From: Spirillospora albida
Lineage (GTDB): Bacteria > Actinomycetota > Actinomycetes > Streptosporangiales > Streptosporangiaceae
Direction of reading: 5' to 3'
DNA length: 64,000 nucleotides
NCBI RefSeq assembly: GCF_000718255.1
Contig: NZ_JOFJ01000020.1
Location: 1 to 64,000 of the forward strand
The notes beneath the pieces are model-generated. The model was not told the origin of the DNA. It saw nothing but the letters and a program-made list of their open reading frames with translations, and made no database searches. Positions 31,788 to 40,011 of this stretch are shown here, piece after piece (the first letter of the stretch is position 1; each line of letters starts with the position of its first letter). The translations under genes and the position numbers were made by a program.

Positions 31788-34100
31788 ATGGCCCGATTCC
31801 TCGACGCGCTGGGACGGTTCTGCGTGCGGCGGCGGCGCGCGGTCTTCGAGGTCTGGGCCGTGCTGATGCTGGCCACCGGTGTCCTCGGGATGACCCACGG
31901 CGGCATGTTCGTCCAGCAGGGCACGCTCCCGGGCACCGAGACCCAGCGCGCCATCGACACGCTGAGCGCCGACTTCCCCGCGATGACCGGCCCGACCGCG
32001 ACGATCGTCTTCCACGAGACGCCGGACGCCTCGCCCGGCGACTGGCGGGTCGCCCTCGCCATCGGGAAGGCGATCGACAACGTCTCAAGGCTCGACCGCG
32101 TCGCGTTCACCGAGAACCCCTACGCGCCGGGCCTGGGCGGTCTGAAGAGCGACGACGCCGTCGTCGTCCGGCTCAACTTCGTCGGGACGATGGGCGATGT
32201 CAGCGCCGCCGACCTCGACGCGCTGGAAGAGGCCGTGGAGCCCGCGCGGATGGCGGGCGTGGACGTGAAGTTCGGCGGCATCGTCGCGATGATCGTCAAC
32301 CAGCCGAAGGGCGGGCCGCAGGAGGGCCTCGGGATCCTGCTCGCGCTCATCGTCCTGCTGCTCGCGTTCGGCTCCTACCTCGCGGCGGGGATCCCGATCC
32401 TGGTGTCGCTGTGCGGGATGGTGGTCGCCTACTCGCTGATCCACTTCTCGGCGTCGCTGTTCGAGCTGGCGCCGACCGCGCCGATGGTCGCCGCCATGCT
32501 CGGGATCGGCGCCGGCATCGACTACGCGCTGTTCGTCGTGACCCGGTACCGGCAGCAGCTCGCCGACGGCGACGACGTCGAGACGGCGGTCGGGCGGGCC
32601 ATGGCGCACTCCGGCCACGCCGTCGTGTTCGCGGGCGGGACGGTCGTGTTCGCGATCTGCGGGCTGTTCCTGTCCGGCATCGCGTTCATCGGCCGGATCG
32701 GGTTCGCCGCCGCCCTCGCCGTCGCGATCATGGTGGTGGCGTCGCTGACGCTGCTGCCGGCCGTGCTCGGCGCGCTCGGCGACCGCATCGACAGGTACCG
32801 GCTGCCGCGCGTCCGGCCGGACCGCGGTTCCGAGCGGTGGACGTCCTGGGGACGGCATGTCGACCGGCACGCCTGGCCCTACGCGATCGTCGCGACACTG
32901 GTGCTGCTGGCCCTCGCGATCCCGACGCTGAGCCTGCGGTTCGGCGTGATGGCCGACAGCATGTCGTCGCCCAAAATGGAGGCGCGGCAGGCGTACGACA
33001 TCGTCGCGGAGGAGTTCGGGCCGGGCCACTACAGCCCGTTCGTGGTGGTCGCGAAGGTGCCCGGCCAGGAGAGGGCGCCGCGGCCGCAGGTGCCGGTGGT
33101 CAAGGGGCGGGCGGGCCTCGGCGGCCTGACCGGCCCGGTCGGGCCCGCTCCCGCCCCCGCGCCCGCGCCGCCGGTGAAGGGCGCCCCGGACCTCGCGAAG
33201 AAGCCCGACAAGCGCGCTGTGCTGCTCGCGCAGGAGCTGAAGCAGCGGATCGCCGAGACGCCCGGCGTGGTGTTCGTCGGCGAGCCCGTCGTCACCGGGA
33301 CGACCGCGACCCTGCGGGTGATCCCGGACGGCGCCCCGCACACCCAGGCGACGACCGACCTGGTGCACCGGCTGCGCGGCACCGAGATCCCCGCCGTCCG
33401 GGACGCCCATCCCGGCGCGGTCGTCCACCTCGGCGGCGAGAACCCCGCCATCATCGACATCGCGGACACGGTCGGCGAGCGGATGCCCGTCGTGGTCGTC
33501 GCGGTCGTCGGGGTCGCGCTGATCCTGCTCGTCATCGCGTTCCGGTCGATCGTCGTGCCGATCAAGGCCGCGCTGATGAACCTGCTGTCGATCGCCGCGT
33601 CGTTCGGGGTGGTCACCGCGGTGTTCCAGTGGGGCTGGGGCGTGCAGCTGTTCGGTGTGGACCAGGCGATCCCGATCATGTCGTTCATCCCGTTGTTCAT
33701 GTTCGCCCTGATCTTCGGGCTGTCCATGGACTACGAGGTGTTCCTGCTGTCGCGGATCCGCGAGGAGTACGACCGGACGGGCGATCCGCACGGCAGCGTG
33801 GTGACCGGCATCGGGGCCACCGCCCGGCTCATCACCTCCGCCGCGCTCATCATGATCTTCGTGTTCGCCAGCTTCGTGCCGCAGCCGGACCCGACGGTGA
33901 AGATGATGGCGCTCGGCCTCGCGGTCGCGGTCGCGCTGGACGCGACGATCGTGCGGCTGGTGCTCGTCCCGGCGCTGATGAGCCTGCTCGGCCACGCGAA
34001 CTGGTGGTGGCCCGGCAGGGGCCGCCCGCCGGAGCCGCCGGAGCCGCCGCCGTCCCCCCGGCCGGTCGCGGAGCAGCTGGAGCTCGAACCGGTTCCGTAG
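31788..34100 (+). CDS. MMPL family RND-type exporter
   Basis: A 770-residue proton-driven transporter with two repeats of one plus five membrane helices separated by extracytoplasmic domains. The first repeat carries GIGAGIDYALF near residue 243 and the second GLSMDYEVFLL near 644; these Asp residues are the proton-relay sites of the family. A long Pro/Ala-rich insert (about 425-465) lies in the second periplasmic loop, and the tail is Pro-rich. MMPL proteins export lipids, siderophores, dyes or drugs. The divergent TetR gene points to drug- or lipid-inducible export. Confidence 0.9.
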   Translation: MARFLDALGRFCVRRRRAVFEVWAVLMLATGVLGMTHGGMFVQQGTLPGTETQRAIDTLSADFPAMTGPTATIVFHETPDASPGDWRVALAIGKAIDNVSRLDRVAFTENPYAPGLGGLKSDDAVVVRLNFVGTMGDVSAADLDALEEAVEPARMAGVDVKFGGIVAMIVNQPKGGPQEGLGILLALIVLLLAFGSYLAAGIPILVSLCGMVVAYSLIHFSASLFELAPTAPMVAAMLGIGAGIDYALFVVTRYRQQLADGDDVETAVGRAMAHSGHAVVFAGGTVVFAICGLFLSGIAFIGRIGFAAALAVAIMVVASLTLLPAVLGALGDRIDRYRLPRVRPDRGSERWTSWGRHVDRHAWPYAIVATLVLLALAIPTLSLRFGVMADSMSSPKMEARQAYDIVAEEFGPGHYSPFVVVAKVPGQERAPRPQVPVVKGRAGLGGLTGPVGPAPAPAPAPPVKGAPDLAKKPDKRAVLLAQELKQRIAETPGVVFVGEPVVTGTTATLRVIPDGAPHTQATTDLVHRLRGTEIPAVRDAHPGAVVHLGGENPAIIDIADTVGERMPVVVVAVVGVALILLVIAFRSIVVPIKAALMNLLSIAASFGVVTAVFQWGWGVQLFGVDQAIPIMSFIPLFMFALIFGLSMDYEVFLLSRIREEYDRTGDPHGSVVTGIGATARLITSAALIMIFVFASFVPQPDPTVKMMALGLAVAVALDATIVRLVLVPALMSLLGHANWWWPGRGRPPEPPEPPPSPRPVAEQLELEPVP

Positions 34101-34115
34101 GGGACGGCGGGGCGG

Positions 34116-35033
34116 TCAGCGGCCCGTGTCGGCCGCCGTGCCGGCGGGCCGCCCCGGGCCGCGCTGGAACAGCACGTACAGCCAGGCCAGCGACGGGACG
34201 AGGATCAGCGCCCCCGCCCCGAGCGCGACGAACACGACGTCGAGCGCGGCGGGGTGGGCCGCCGCCGCGTCCAGGTCGAGCCCGGCCATGTCCGCGGCGC
34301 CCCACAGCACCGACGCCACGGCGAGCCCGGCCGTCACCCGCACCGACAGGTACGCGCGGCGGATCAGCAGGGCGAGCGACAGCGCGCCCGACGCCGCCGA
34401 CAGCAGGATCAGCGGCGACCGGACGCCCAGCGCCGCCGCGCCGGGCAGCGCGAGCAGCCCGACGGCCGCGCCCGAGATGAGCGCGTAGCCCCGGAACCGC
34501 AGCGAGGCGGTCGTGTCGCCGAGCCGCCGCGCGTCCCAGATCAGGTAGACGGCGGCGAGGTAGGCGCACAGCGCGGTGGTGAGCACGCCCCCGTAGGTCC
34601 CGGCGGCGCTCAGCCAGGACGATCCGCCGGTCGCGACGACGGTCGCGACCGATCCGAGGCAGTACGGCGTCAGGACGGACGAGACGCCGAACAGCCACGG
34701 GTACCAGCGCTGGTCCGGGTCGGCCTTGGCGAACACGAACGTGCTGCCGCGCGCCACGATGCCGAGGACGGCGAGGGACAGCGGCACCCAGTGCGCGGAC
34801 ATCACGTCCGCGAAGACCGGCGGGAACGCCGTCCAGGTCATGACCACCACGAAGATCAGCCAGACGTGGTTGGCCTCCCACAGCGGCCCCATCGCGTGCT
34901 CGATGACCTCCTGGTCGCGGCGGCGCCGCGAGACCAGGTGCCACAGGCCGGCGCCGAAGTCGGCGCCGCCGAACAGCAGGTAGGCGGACAGCCCGGTGAG
35001 GATCAGCCCGAGGGCGACGTCGGCGTGGGTCAT
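34116..35033 (-). CDS. cydB: Cytochrome bd oxidase subunit II
   Basis: A 305-residue integral membrane subunit of the quinol:O2 oxidoreductase. It keeps the family opening GADFGAGLWHL and the segments GPLWEANHVWLIFVVV and WTAFPPVFA. It is somewhat shorter than typical CydB (about 335-340), with a compact C-terminal half. Its start overlaps the end of cydA by 4 bp. No cydDC transporter gene follows; the next gene, the MMPL exporter, is convergent. Confidence 0.9.
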   Translation of the reverse strand: MTHADVALGLILTGLSAYLLFGGADFGAGLWHLVSRRRRDQEVIEHAMGPLWEANHVWLIFVVVMTWTAFPPVFADVMSAHWVPLSLAVLGIVARGSTFVFAKADPDQRWYPWLFGVSSVLTPYCLGSVATVVATGGSSWLSAAGTYGGVLTTALCAYLAAVYLIWDARRLGDTTASLRFRGYALISGAAVGLLALPGAAALGVRSPLILLSAASGALSLALLIRRAYLSVRVTAGLAVASVLWGAADMAGLDLDAAAAHPAALDVVFVALGAGALILVPSLAWLYVLFQRGPGRPAGTAADTGR

Positions 35034-36430
35034 GACGCGGCTCCGGTCTTCTCGGGGGACGGCTCGGGCGCGGGCGCGTCCGGGACCGCGGGCTCGTACT
35101 CGTGCCGCATCCGGCGCAGGACGCTGACGGTCGCGAACGCCAGGAACGCGTAGACGACGAGGACGACGTAGAGGCCGAAGCGCAGGCCGGGCTCAGGGCT
35201 GACGGCCTCCTCGGTGCGCATGACGCCGTAGACGATCCAGGGCTGCCGGCCGACCTCCGTGACGGTCCAGCCCGCCTCCATCGCGATGACGGCCGCGGCG
35301 CCGGAGAGCGCGGCGGCCCTCAGGAACCAGGGGTGCCACGGCAGCCCGGCCCGCGCGGCGCGGCGGCGGCGCAGGTACCAGGCCAGGCCCCACCAGGCGG
35401 CGAGGGCCAGCAGCAGCACGCCGAGCACGATCATCAGCTCGAACGCGACCCGCACGACCTCGGCGGGCGGCCGCTCGCCGGCCGGGACGGAGTCCATCCC
35501 GCGCAGCGTCGCGTGCGCGTCGTACCGCAGCATCAGCGACAGCGCGTTCGGGATCTCGAAGACCGCGAACTTGAACGGCTGGCCCGCCCGCGTGTGCTCG
35601 ATGCCCTCCATCGCCGCGAACTTCGCGGGCTGGCTGTCGGCGACGAACCGGACGGCGAAGTCCCCGACGAGGACCTGCAGCGGCGCGCAGACGGCGCCGA
35701 GCGAGAACGGGATCGCGAACCCGAGCCGGTTGTAGCGGTCGTCCCGTCCGGCCCTGCGGTCGCGGAGCAACCCGACCGCGTAGACGGACGCGACGAGGAA
35801 CCCGCAGACCATCAGGGACGCGAGGATCAGGTGCGCCGCCTGGACGGGCGTCGCCGGGTTGAACATCGCGGCCAGCGGGTCGACGTCCGTCACCTCCCCA
35901 TCGACCAGCTTGAACCCGCGCGGCTGGTTCATCCACGAGTTCACCGTGAGGACGAACGTCGCCGACATCAGGCCCGCGACCACGATCGGGACGCCGACGA
36001 TGAAGTGGGCGCGCGGCGTCAGCCGGTCCCAGCCGTACAGGTAGACGCCCATGAAGATCGCCTCGATGAAGAAGGCGATCCCCTCCAGCGCGAACGCGGC
36101 GCCGAAGACCTGCCCGTAGGTGTCCATGAAGCCGGGCCAGAGGGTGCCCATCTCGAACGACAGGACGGTCCCGGAGACCGCGCCGACGGCGAACAGCACG
36201 CCGGCGGCCTTCATCCAGCGCCGGGCCAGTTCGGCGTAGACGGGGTCGCCGGTGCGCAGGGACCGCCATTCGGCGAGCAGCGTGAGGGCGGGCAGCCCGA
36301 TGCCGATCGAGGCGAAGACGATGTGGAACCCGAGGGTGAACGCCATCTGCTGGCGTGCGGCCATGAAGTCGGCCGGGGACGCGGCTCCGCCCCCGTCGAG
36401 GGCGCCGGTGAGTAACGCGACGGTGCTCAT
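35030..36430 (-). CDS. cydA: Cytochrome bd oxidase subunit I
   Basis: A 466-residue heme-bearing subunit that oxidises quinol and reduces O2 with high affinity. It carries the expected ARQQMAFTLGFHIVFA (heme b595 His region), GRQPWIVYGVMRTEEAVS near the C-terminal part, and a short Q loop (no long insertion), as in most Gram-positive enzymes. MSTVALL (36430) is taken as start; an upstream ATG at 36454 runs into the operator. It is divergent from a BlaI-type regulator, and two palindromes cover its promoter. Confidence 0.92.
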   Translation of the reverse strand: MSTVALLTGALDGGGAASPADFMAARQQMAFTLGFHIVFASIGIGLPALTLLAEWRSLRTGDPVYAELARRWMKAAGVLFAVGAVSGTVLSFEMGTLWPGFMDTYGQVFGAAFALEGIAFFIEAIFMGVYLYGWDRLTPRAHFIVGVPIVVAGLMSATFVLTVNSWMNQPRGFKLVDGEVTDVDPLAAMFNPATPVQAAHLILASLMVCGFLVASVYAVGLLRDRRAGRDDRYNRLGFAIPFSLGAVCAPLQVLVGDFAVRFVADSQPAKFAAMEGIEHTRAGQPFKFAVFEIPNALSLMLRYDAHATLRGMDSVPAGERPPAEVVRVAFELMIVLGVLLLALAAWWGLAWYLRRRRAARAGLPWHPWFLRAAALSGAAAVIAMEAGWTVTEVGRQPWIVYGVMRTEEAVSPEPGLRFGLYVVLVVYAFLAFATVSVLRRMRHEYEPAVPDAPAPEPSPEKTGAAS

Positions 36431-36442
36431 ACGACAGACCGT

Positions 36443-36482
36443 AGTACTACACATCGTAGTACTTAAGTGGGTAGTACTACCC
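36443..36482. promoter_or_regulatory. Paired BlaI-type palindromic operators between cydA and blaI
   Basis: Site 1 is AGTACTAC-ACATC-GTAGTACT (36443-36463), a perfect 8-5-8 inverted repeat. Site 2 is GGGTAGTACTACCC (36469-36482), a perfect 14-bp palindrome. The TACTAC/GTAGTA halves resemble BlaI/MecI/CopY operators. They lie 13 bp from the cydA start and upstream of a GATAAT (36508-36513) -10 for the regulator gene, so one protein could control both directions. Confidence 0.7.
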
Positions 36483-36522
36483 GCCGTGGTGACATCGCTC
36501 TCAGTCGGATAATCTGGCCTGC

Positions 36523-36906
36523 GTGAAGGGTCTCGGAGAGCTTGAACGCACGGTCATGGAGGTTCTGTGGGCGCGGGAGGACGCCGGCTCCGGCGCGGCC
36601 ACCGCACGCGACGTCAGCCGTGCCCTGGCCGGTGACCGGGACCTCGCGCACACCACCGTCATGACCGTCCTCGACCGGCTCGCCAAGAAGGGCTTCCTCG
36701 ACCGCGAGCGCGACGGCCGCGCCTGGCGCTACCGCCCCGTCGAGAGCCGCGAGGGGTACATCGCCGAGCTGATGCTCGGCGCCCTCAACGAGACCGGCGA
36801 CCGGGACGCGGCGCTGGTCCACTTCGTCCGTTCCGTGTCCAGCGACGAGATCGACGTCCTGCGGCAGGCGCTCGACGGCGTCACGGGCAAGGAACCGCCC
36901 GCATGA
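36523..36906 (+). CDS. BlaI/MecI/CopY-family repressor
   Basis: A 127-residue winged-helix repressor (LGELERTVMEVLW, AHTTVMTVLDRLAKKGFL) with a C-terminal dimerisation region (FVRSVSSDEIDVLRQAL). BlaI repressors are inactivated by proteolysis, often triggered by an M56 membrane peptidase, and such a gene follows with an ATGA overlap. GTG at 36523 is close to the predicted transcription start, so the mRNA may be nearly leaderless. Confidence 0.88.
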   Translation: MKGLGELERTVMEVLWAREDAGSGAATARDVSRALAGDRDLAHTTVMTVLDRLAKKGFLDRERDGRAWRYRPVESREGYIAELMLGALNETGDRDAALVHFVRSVSSDEIDVLRQALDGVTGKEPPA

Positions 36907-37811
36907 TGGGCGCCGCCCTGCTCGCGGTGCTCTCCCTGGGTTCCGTCGGCGGGGCGCACCTGCTGTCCGCGGCCCGGTGGACGTGGCGGGCGCCGCGCAT
37001 CGGCATCGCGCTCTGGCAGGCCCTCGGCCTCTGCTGGGGGCTGTCCACCATCGGCGCGCTGCTCGGCGCCGCCATGCTCCCCTACGGCCGGGGCGTCGCG
37101 GGCGGCCTGGCGGGCCTGCCCGGCGACGGCGCCGCCCGGCTGGGCGTCGTGAACCTCGCCGCGCTGCTCGCCGCCGTCACCCTCACGGCGGTGCTGCTCG
37201 TGATGCTGGCGTACGCGGTCGTCCGGGTCGTCGGCGCGCGCCGCCGGCACCGCGCGCTGCTCGCCCTCGTGTCGCGCCGTGACGCCGCCGTCCCCGGCAC
37301 CCTCGTCGTCGACCACCCGGGCGCCGCCGCGTACTGCGTGCCGGGCGTCCGCTCGTCCAAGGTCGTCGTCAGCAAGGGCACCCTCGATCTGCTCGACAGC
37401 GGCGAGCTGGCGGCCGTCCTCGCGCACGAGCGCGCGCACGCCCGCGAGCGGCACGACCTGGTGCTGCTGCCGTTCGCGTCGCTGCGGCACGTGTTCCCCC
37501 AGTTCGGCCTGGTCGGGCGATGTCTGGACGCGGTGGAACTGCTGATCGAGATGGCGGCGGACGACCGTGCCCGGCACGGACGCCCGCCGCGCGAACTCGC
37601 GACCGCCCTACTGCGCTTCGCCGCCGCTCGTCCCGGCCCCGCTCCGCGCGGCGCCCTCGGTGTCGCCAACACCCCGGACATCCCGGTCATGGCCCGCGTC
37701 AACCGGCTCCTCGAGCCCGAGTCGCTGCCCCGCGCGACCCGCGCCGCCGCCGCGGCGGCCGTCCCGGTCGTCGCCGGGCTTCCCCTGCTGCTGCTCGTCA
37801 TGCCGCACTGA
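36903..37811 (+). CDS. M56-family membrane metallopeptidase (BlaR1-like, no sensor domain)
   Basis: A 302-residue zinc peptidase. Membrane segments at about 1-20, 35-60 and 85-110 precede the catalytic region with HERAH (175-179) in LAAVLAHERAHARERHDL, and a final membrane helix lies at about 278-299. Unlike BlaR1 it has no penicillin-binding sensor domain, so its trigger is unknown. The operon with BlaI suggests it cleaves the repressor. The last 204 bp are overlapped antisense by the extended 3' end of the MFS gene. Confidence 0.85.
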   Translation: MMGAALLAVLSLGSVGGAHLLSAARWTWRAPRIGIALWQALGLCWGLSTIGALLGAAMLPYGRGVAGGLAGLPGDGAARLGVVNLAALLAAVTLTAVLLVMLAYAVVRVVGARRRHRALLALVSRRDAAVPGTLVVDHPGAAAYCVPGVRSSKVVVSKGTLDLLDSGELAAVLAHERAHARERHDLVLLPFASLRHVFPQFGLVGRCLDAVELLIEMAADDRARHGRPPRELATALLRFAAARPGPAPRGALGVANTPDIPVMARVNRLLEPESLPRATRAAAAAAVPVVAGLPLLLLVMPH

Positions 37812-39239
37812 GTCGTCCTCACCCCGTACCGGGTCGTCTTGCGGCCGGGCCGAGCGGGGGAGCAGGAGGGCGACGAGGAAGGCGGCGGCCAGCAGCCCCG
37901 CCGACGCCGTGAACGCCAGCTGGTATCCGCCGGTCAGCGCGGCGGCCTGGTCCCGGCCGTCCGCGACCAGGTGCTCGGTGCGGGACGCGGCGAGCGTCGC
38001 CAGCGCCGCGACCCCGAGCGCCATCCCGATCTGCTGCGTGGTGTTGAAGAGACCGGACGCGAGGCCGGCGTCGTCCTCGCGCGCCCCGGACATGCCGAGG
38101 CCCGTCAGCGCGGGCAGGACGAGCCCGCCGCCCGCGATCAGCACCATCACCGGCAGCAGGTCGGTCGCGTAGTCGGCCCGGACCGGGACGCGGGCCAGCC
38201 ACCCCATCGCCGCGACCAGCAGGACGAGGCCCGCGAGCAGCACCGCCCGCTCCCCGAACCGGCGGCTCAGCCGCGCCGACGCCAGCAGCGACACCGCGCC
38301 GATCGACACGGCCGCCGGGAGCATCGCGAGGCCGGTCTCCAGCGCCCCGTACCCGAGGACCCGCTGCATGTAGAGCGCCACGAGGACCTGGAAGGCGAAC
38401 ATTCCCGCGACCGTGAGGATCTGCGCGACGTTCGCGCCCGCCACCGTCCGCGACCGCAGCACCCGCAGCGGCATCAGCGGGTCCGCCGCCGTCGCCTGCC
38501 GGACGAGGAACCCGGCGAGCAGCAGCGCCGCCACGCCGCCGAGGGCGAGGGTGCGGCCGGCGAGGAGGCCGTGCCGCTCGATCCCCACGACCGCGGAGAT
38601 GCCGAGCATCAGGCCGGACGTGACGAGCAGCGCGCCCAGCACGTCCGCGCCGGACGCCAGGCCGGCGCCCGTGTCGCGCGGCAGCGCCGGCAGCGCGAGG
38701 GCGATGACCGCCACTCCGATCGGCACGTTGATGAAGAAGATCCAGTGCCAGCTCAGCACGTCGGTGAGGACCCCGCCGAGCACCTGCCCGAGCGACGCCC
38801 CGACGGCCCCGGTGAAGGCGAACACGCCGATGGCCCGCGTCCGCTCGGCGGGGTCGGTGAACAGCGTGACCAGGATGCCGAGGATGACGGCGGAGGCCAT
38901 CGCGCTGCCCACGCCCTGGAGGAACCGCGCGGTGATCAGCGTGCCGGGACCGGTCGCGACGGCCGCGAGCAGGGACGCGGCCGTGAACACCGCGTTGCCG
39001 GCGAGGAACATCGCCCTGCGGCCGATCAGGTCGCCGAGCCGCCCGGCGAGCAGCAGCAGGCCGCCGAACGCGATCAGGTAGGCGTTCACGACCCAGCTGA
39101 GCCCGGCGGGTGAGAAGCCGAGGTCGCGCTGCATGGCGGGCATCGCGACGGTGACGATCGAGCCGTCCAGGATCGTCATGAGGGCGGCGGAGGACAGCAC
39201 GCCCAGGGCGGCGCCGCGCGATTGGAAGAGGGAACGCAT
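37608..39239 (-). CDS. DHA2-type (EmrB/QacA) MFS multidrug exporter with extended tail
   Basis: A 543-residue exporter of the 14-helix DHA2 group: LDGSIVTVAMPAMQRDLG (motif D1), GRLGDLIGRRAMFLAGN (motif A) and GAVGASLGQVLGGVL (motif C) are all present. The normal protein should end near residue 470 (LLPRSARPQDD). From there the frame continues about 70 residues as a hydrophilic Gly/Asp/Arg/Gln-rich tail that lies entirely antisense to the M56 gene, so the native stop has probably been lost or moved. A MarR gene 74 bp upstream is likely its regulator. Confidence 0.86.
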   Translation of the reverse strand: MRSLFQSRGAALGVLSSAALMTILDGSIVTVAMPAMQRDLGFSPAGLSWVVNAYLIAFGGLLLLAGRLGDLIGRRAMFLAGNAVFTAASLLAAVATGPGTLITARFLQGVGSAMASAVILGILVTLFTDPAERTRAIGVFAFTGAVGASLGQVLGGVLTDVLSWHWIFFINVPIGVAVIALALPALPRDTGAGLASGADVLGALLVTSGLMLGISAVVGIERHGLLAGRTLALGGVAALLLAGFLVRQATAADPLMPLRVLRSRTVAGANVAQILTVAGMFAFQVLVALYMQRVLGYGALETGLAMLPAAVSIGAVSLLASARLSRRFGERAVLLAGLVLLVAAMGWLARVPVRADYATDLLPVMVLIAGGGLVLPALTGLGMSGAREDDAGLASGLFNTTQQIGMALGVAALATLAASRTEHLVADGRDQAAALTGGYQLAFTASAGLLAAAFLVALLLPRSARPQDDPVRGEDDSVRHDEQQQGKPGDDRDGRRGGGAGRAGQRLGLEEPVDAGHDRDVRGVGDTEGAARSGAGTSGGEAQ

Positions 39240-39293
39240 CGTCGGTCTCCTGTCCGAGGGGGAACAGGAGAGACGCTAGCAGATAGTTTTGTT

Positions 39294-39306
39294 AGAGACG
39301 ATCTCT
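39294..39306. promoter_or_regulatory. Candidate MarR operator upstream of the MFS gene
   Basis: AGAGA-CGA-TCTCT is a perfect 5-3-5 inverted repeat 55 bp before the MFS start and just past the end of the MarR gene, within an AT-richer patch. It is a plausible binding site for the MarR dimer controlling the exporter. Confidence 0.45.
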
Positions 39307-39313
39307 CACGGGC

Positions 39314-39802
39314 CTAACTTTGGCGCTCGCGCGGCCGGCGCACCGGGCGCGGGCTCTCCGCCGGGACCGACAGGTGGCCGCCGACCAGGCGGCTCAGGGC
39401 GCGGAGCAGGATTTCCCTCTCGTCCGCGGGGAGCGCGTCGAGCGCCGCGCGGTGCACGGCGTCCACGATCTCCTGGCTGCGGTGCGCGACCTTCGCGCCC
39501 TTCTCGGTGACCGCGATGATCCGCGCCCGCCGGTCCGTCGCGGAAGGGCGGCGCTCCGCGAGGCCGGCCGTCTCGAGCGCGTCCACGGTCACGACCATCG
39601 TCGTCTTGTCCATGTCGCCGATCTCGGCGAGCTGGATCTGGGTGCGCTCCTCCTCCATCGCGTGGACGAGGACGCAGTGCATGCGCGGTGTCAGGCCGAT
39701 CTCCGCGAGCGCCGCCGTCATCTGCGAGCGCAGCACGAGCCCGGTGTGGTCGAGGAGGAACGACAGGTCGGGCGCGTTGCGCGAGGGGGCCATGGCGGTC
39801 AT
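39314..39802 (-). CDS. MarR-family regulator of the MFS exporter
   Basis: A 162-residue winged-helix regulator (ALAEIGLTPRMHCVLVHAM, IQLAEIGDMDKTTMVVTVDALETAGLAERRPSATDRRARII read in pieces). MTAMAPS (39802) is preferred as start; the upstream in-frame extension is low complexity. Same strand and immediately upstream of the DHA2 exporter, a standard repressor-pump arrangement. Confidence 0.88.
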   Translation of the reverse strand: MTAMAPSRNAPDLSFLLDHTGLVLRSQMTAALAEIGLTPRMHCVLVHAMEEERTQIQLAEIGDMDKTTMVVTVDALETAGLAERRPSATDRRARIIAVTEKGAKVAHRSQEIVDAVHRAALDALPADEREILLRALSRLVGGHLSVPAESPRPVRRPRERQS

Positions 39803-39865
39803 GCCGTCCACGCTACCAACCGATCCCGTGACGGATAATCCGCCGACAGCCGATCGTCGCGGGGG

Positions 39866-39957
39866 TAGTCTGGCGCCATGCAGACCGTATGCCGCAGCTG
39901 GCGGCCGTCCTAGGACGGCCGACCCCGACATGCCCCGGGCCGTCCACTGGACGGCCC
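39866..39957 (+). promoter_or_regulatory. Tryptophan-type transcription attenuator of trpS
   Basis: TAGTCT (39866-39871) sits 6 bases before the leader-peptide ATG. Segment 1 (39902-39910), 2 (39913-39921), 3 (39937-39945) and 4 (39949-39957) alternate GGCCGTCC and GGACGGCC, so 1:2, 2:3 or 3:4 can pair. The 3:4 hairpin has a 9-bp stem and a 3-base loop and is followed by TCTCCTCTTCCCC, fitting a terminator. A fifth segment (39973-39983) repeats GGCCGTCC. Segment 1 overlaps the leader stop codon, so ribosome position on the leader would decide the fold. Confidence 0.75.
39878..39913 (+). CDS. trpS leader peptide (MQTVCRSWRPS)
   Basis: An 11-residue leader frame with one Trp codon (TGG 39899-39901) located 9 bases before the stop. 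It starts essentially at the predicted transcription start. Ribosome stalling at the Trp codon under Trp-tRNA shortage would cover segment 1 and favour the 2:3 antiterminator. Streptomyces coelicolor uses ribosome-mediated attenuation of this kind for its auxiliary, antibiotic-resistant TrpRS. Confidence 0.72.
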   Translation: MQTVCRSWRPS

Positions 39958-40011
39958 TCTCCTCTTCCCCGTGGAGGCCGTCCGCAGGCCCCCGACCAGG
40001 AAGAGAGAACC

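Noticed and set aside
32085..33995. Long minus-strand frame inside the MMPL gene
   Set aside because: His/Arg/Asp-rich shadow; the plus-strand protein has complete MMPL motifs.
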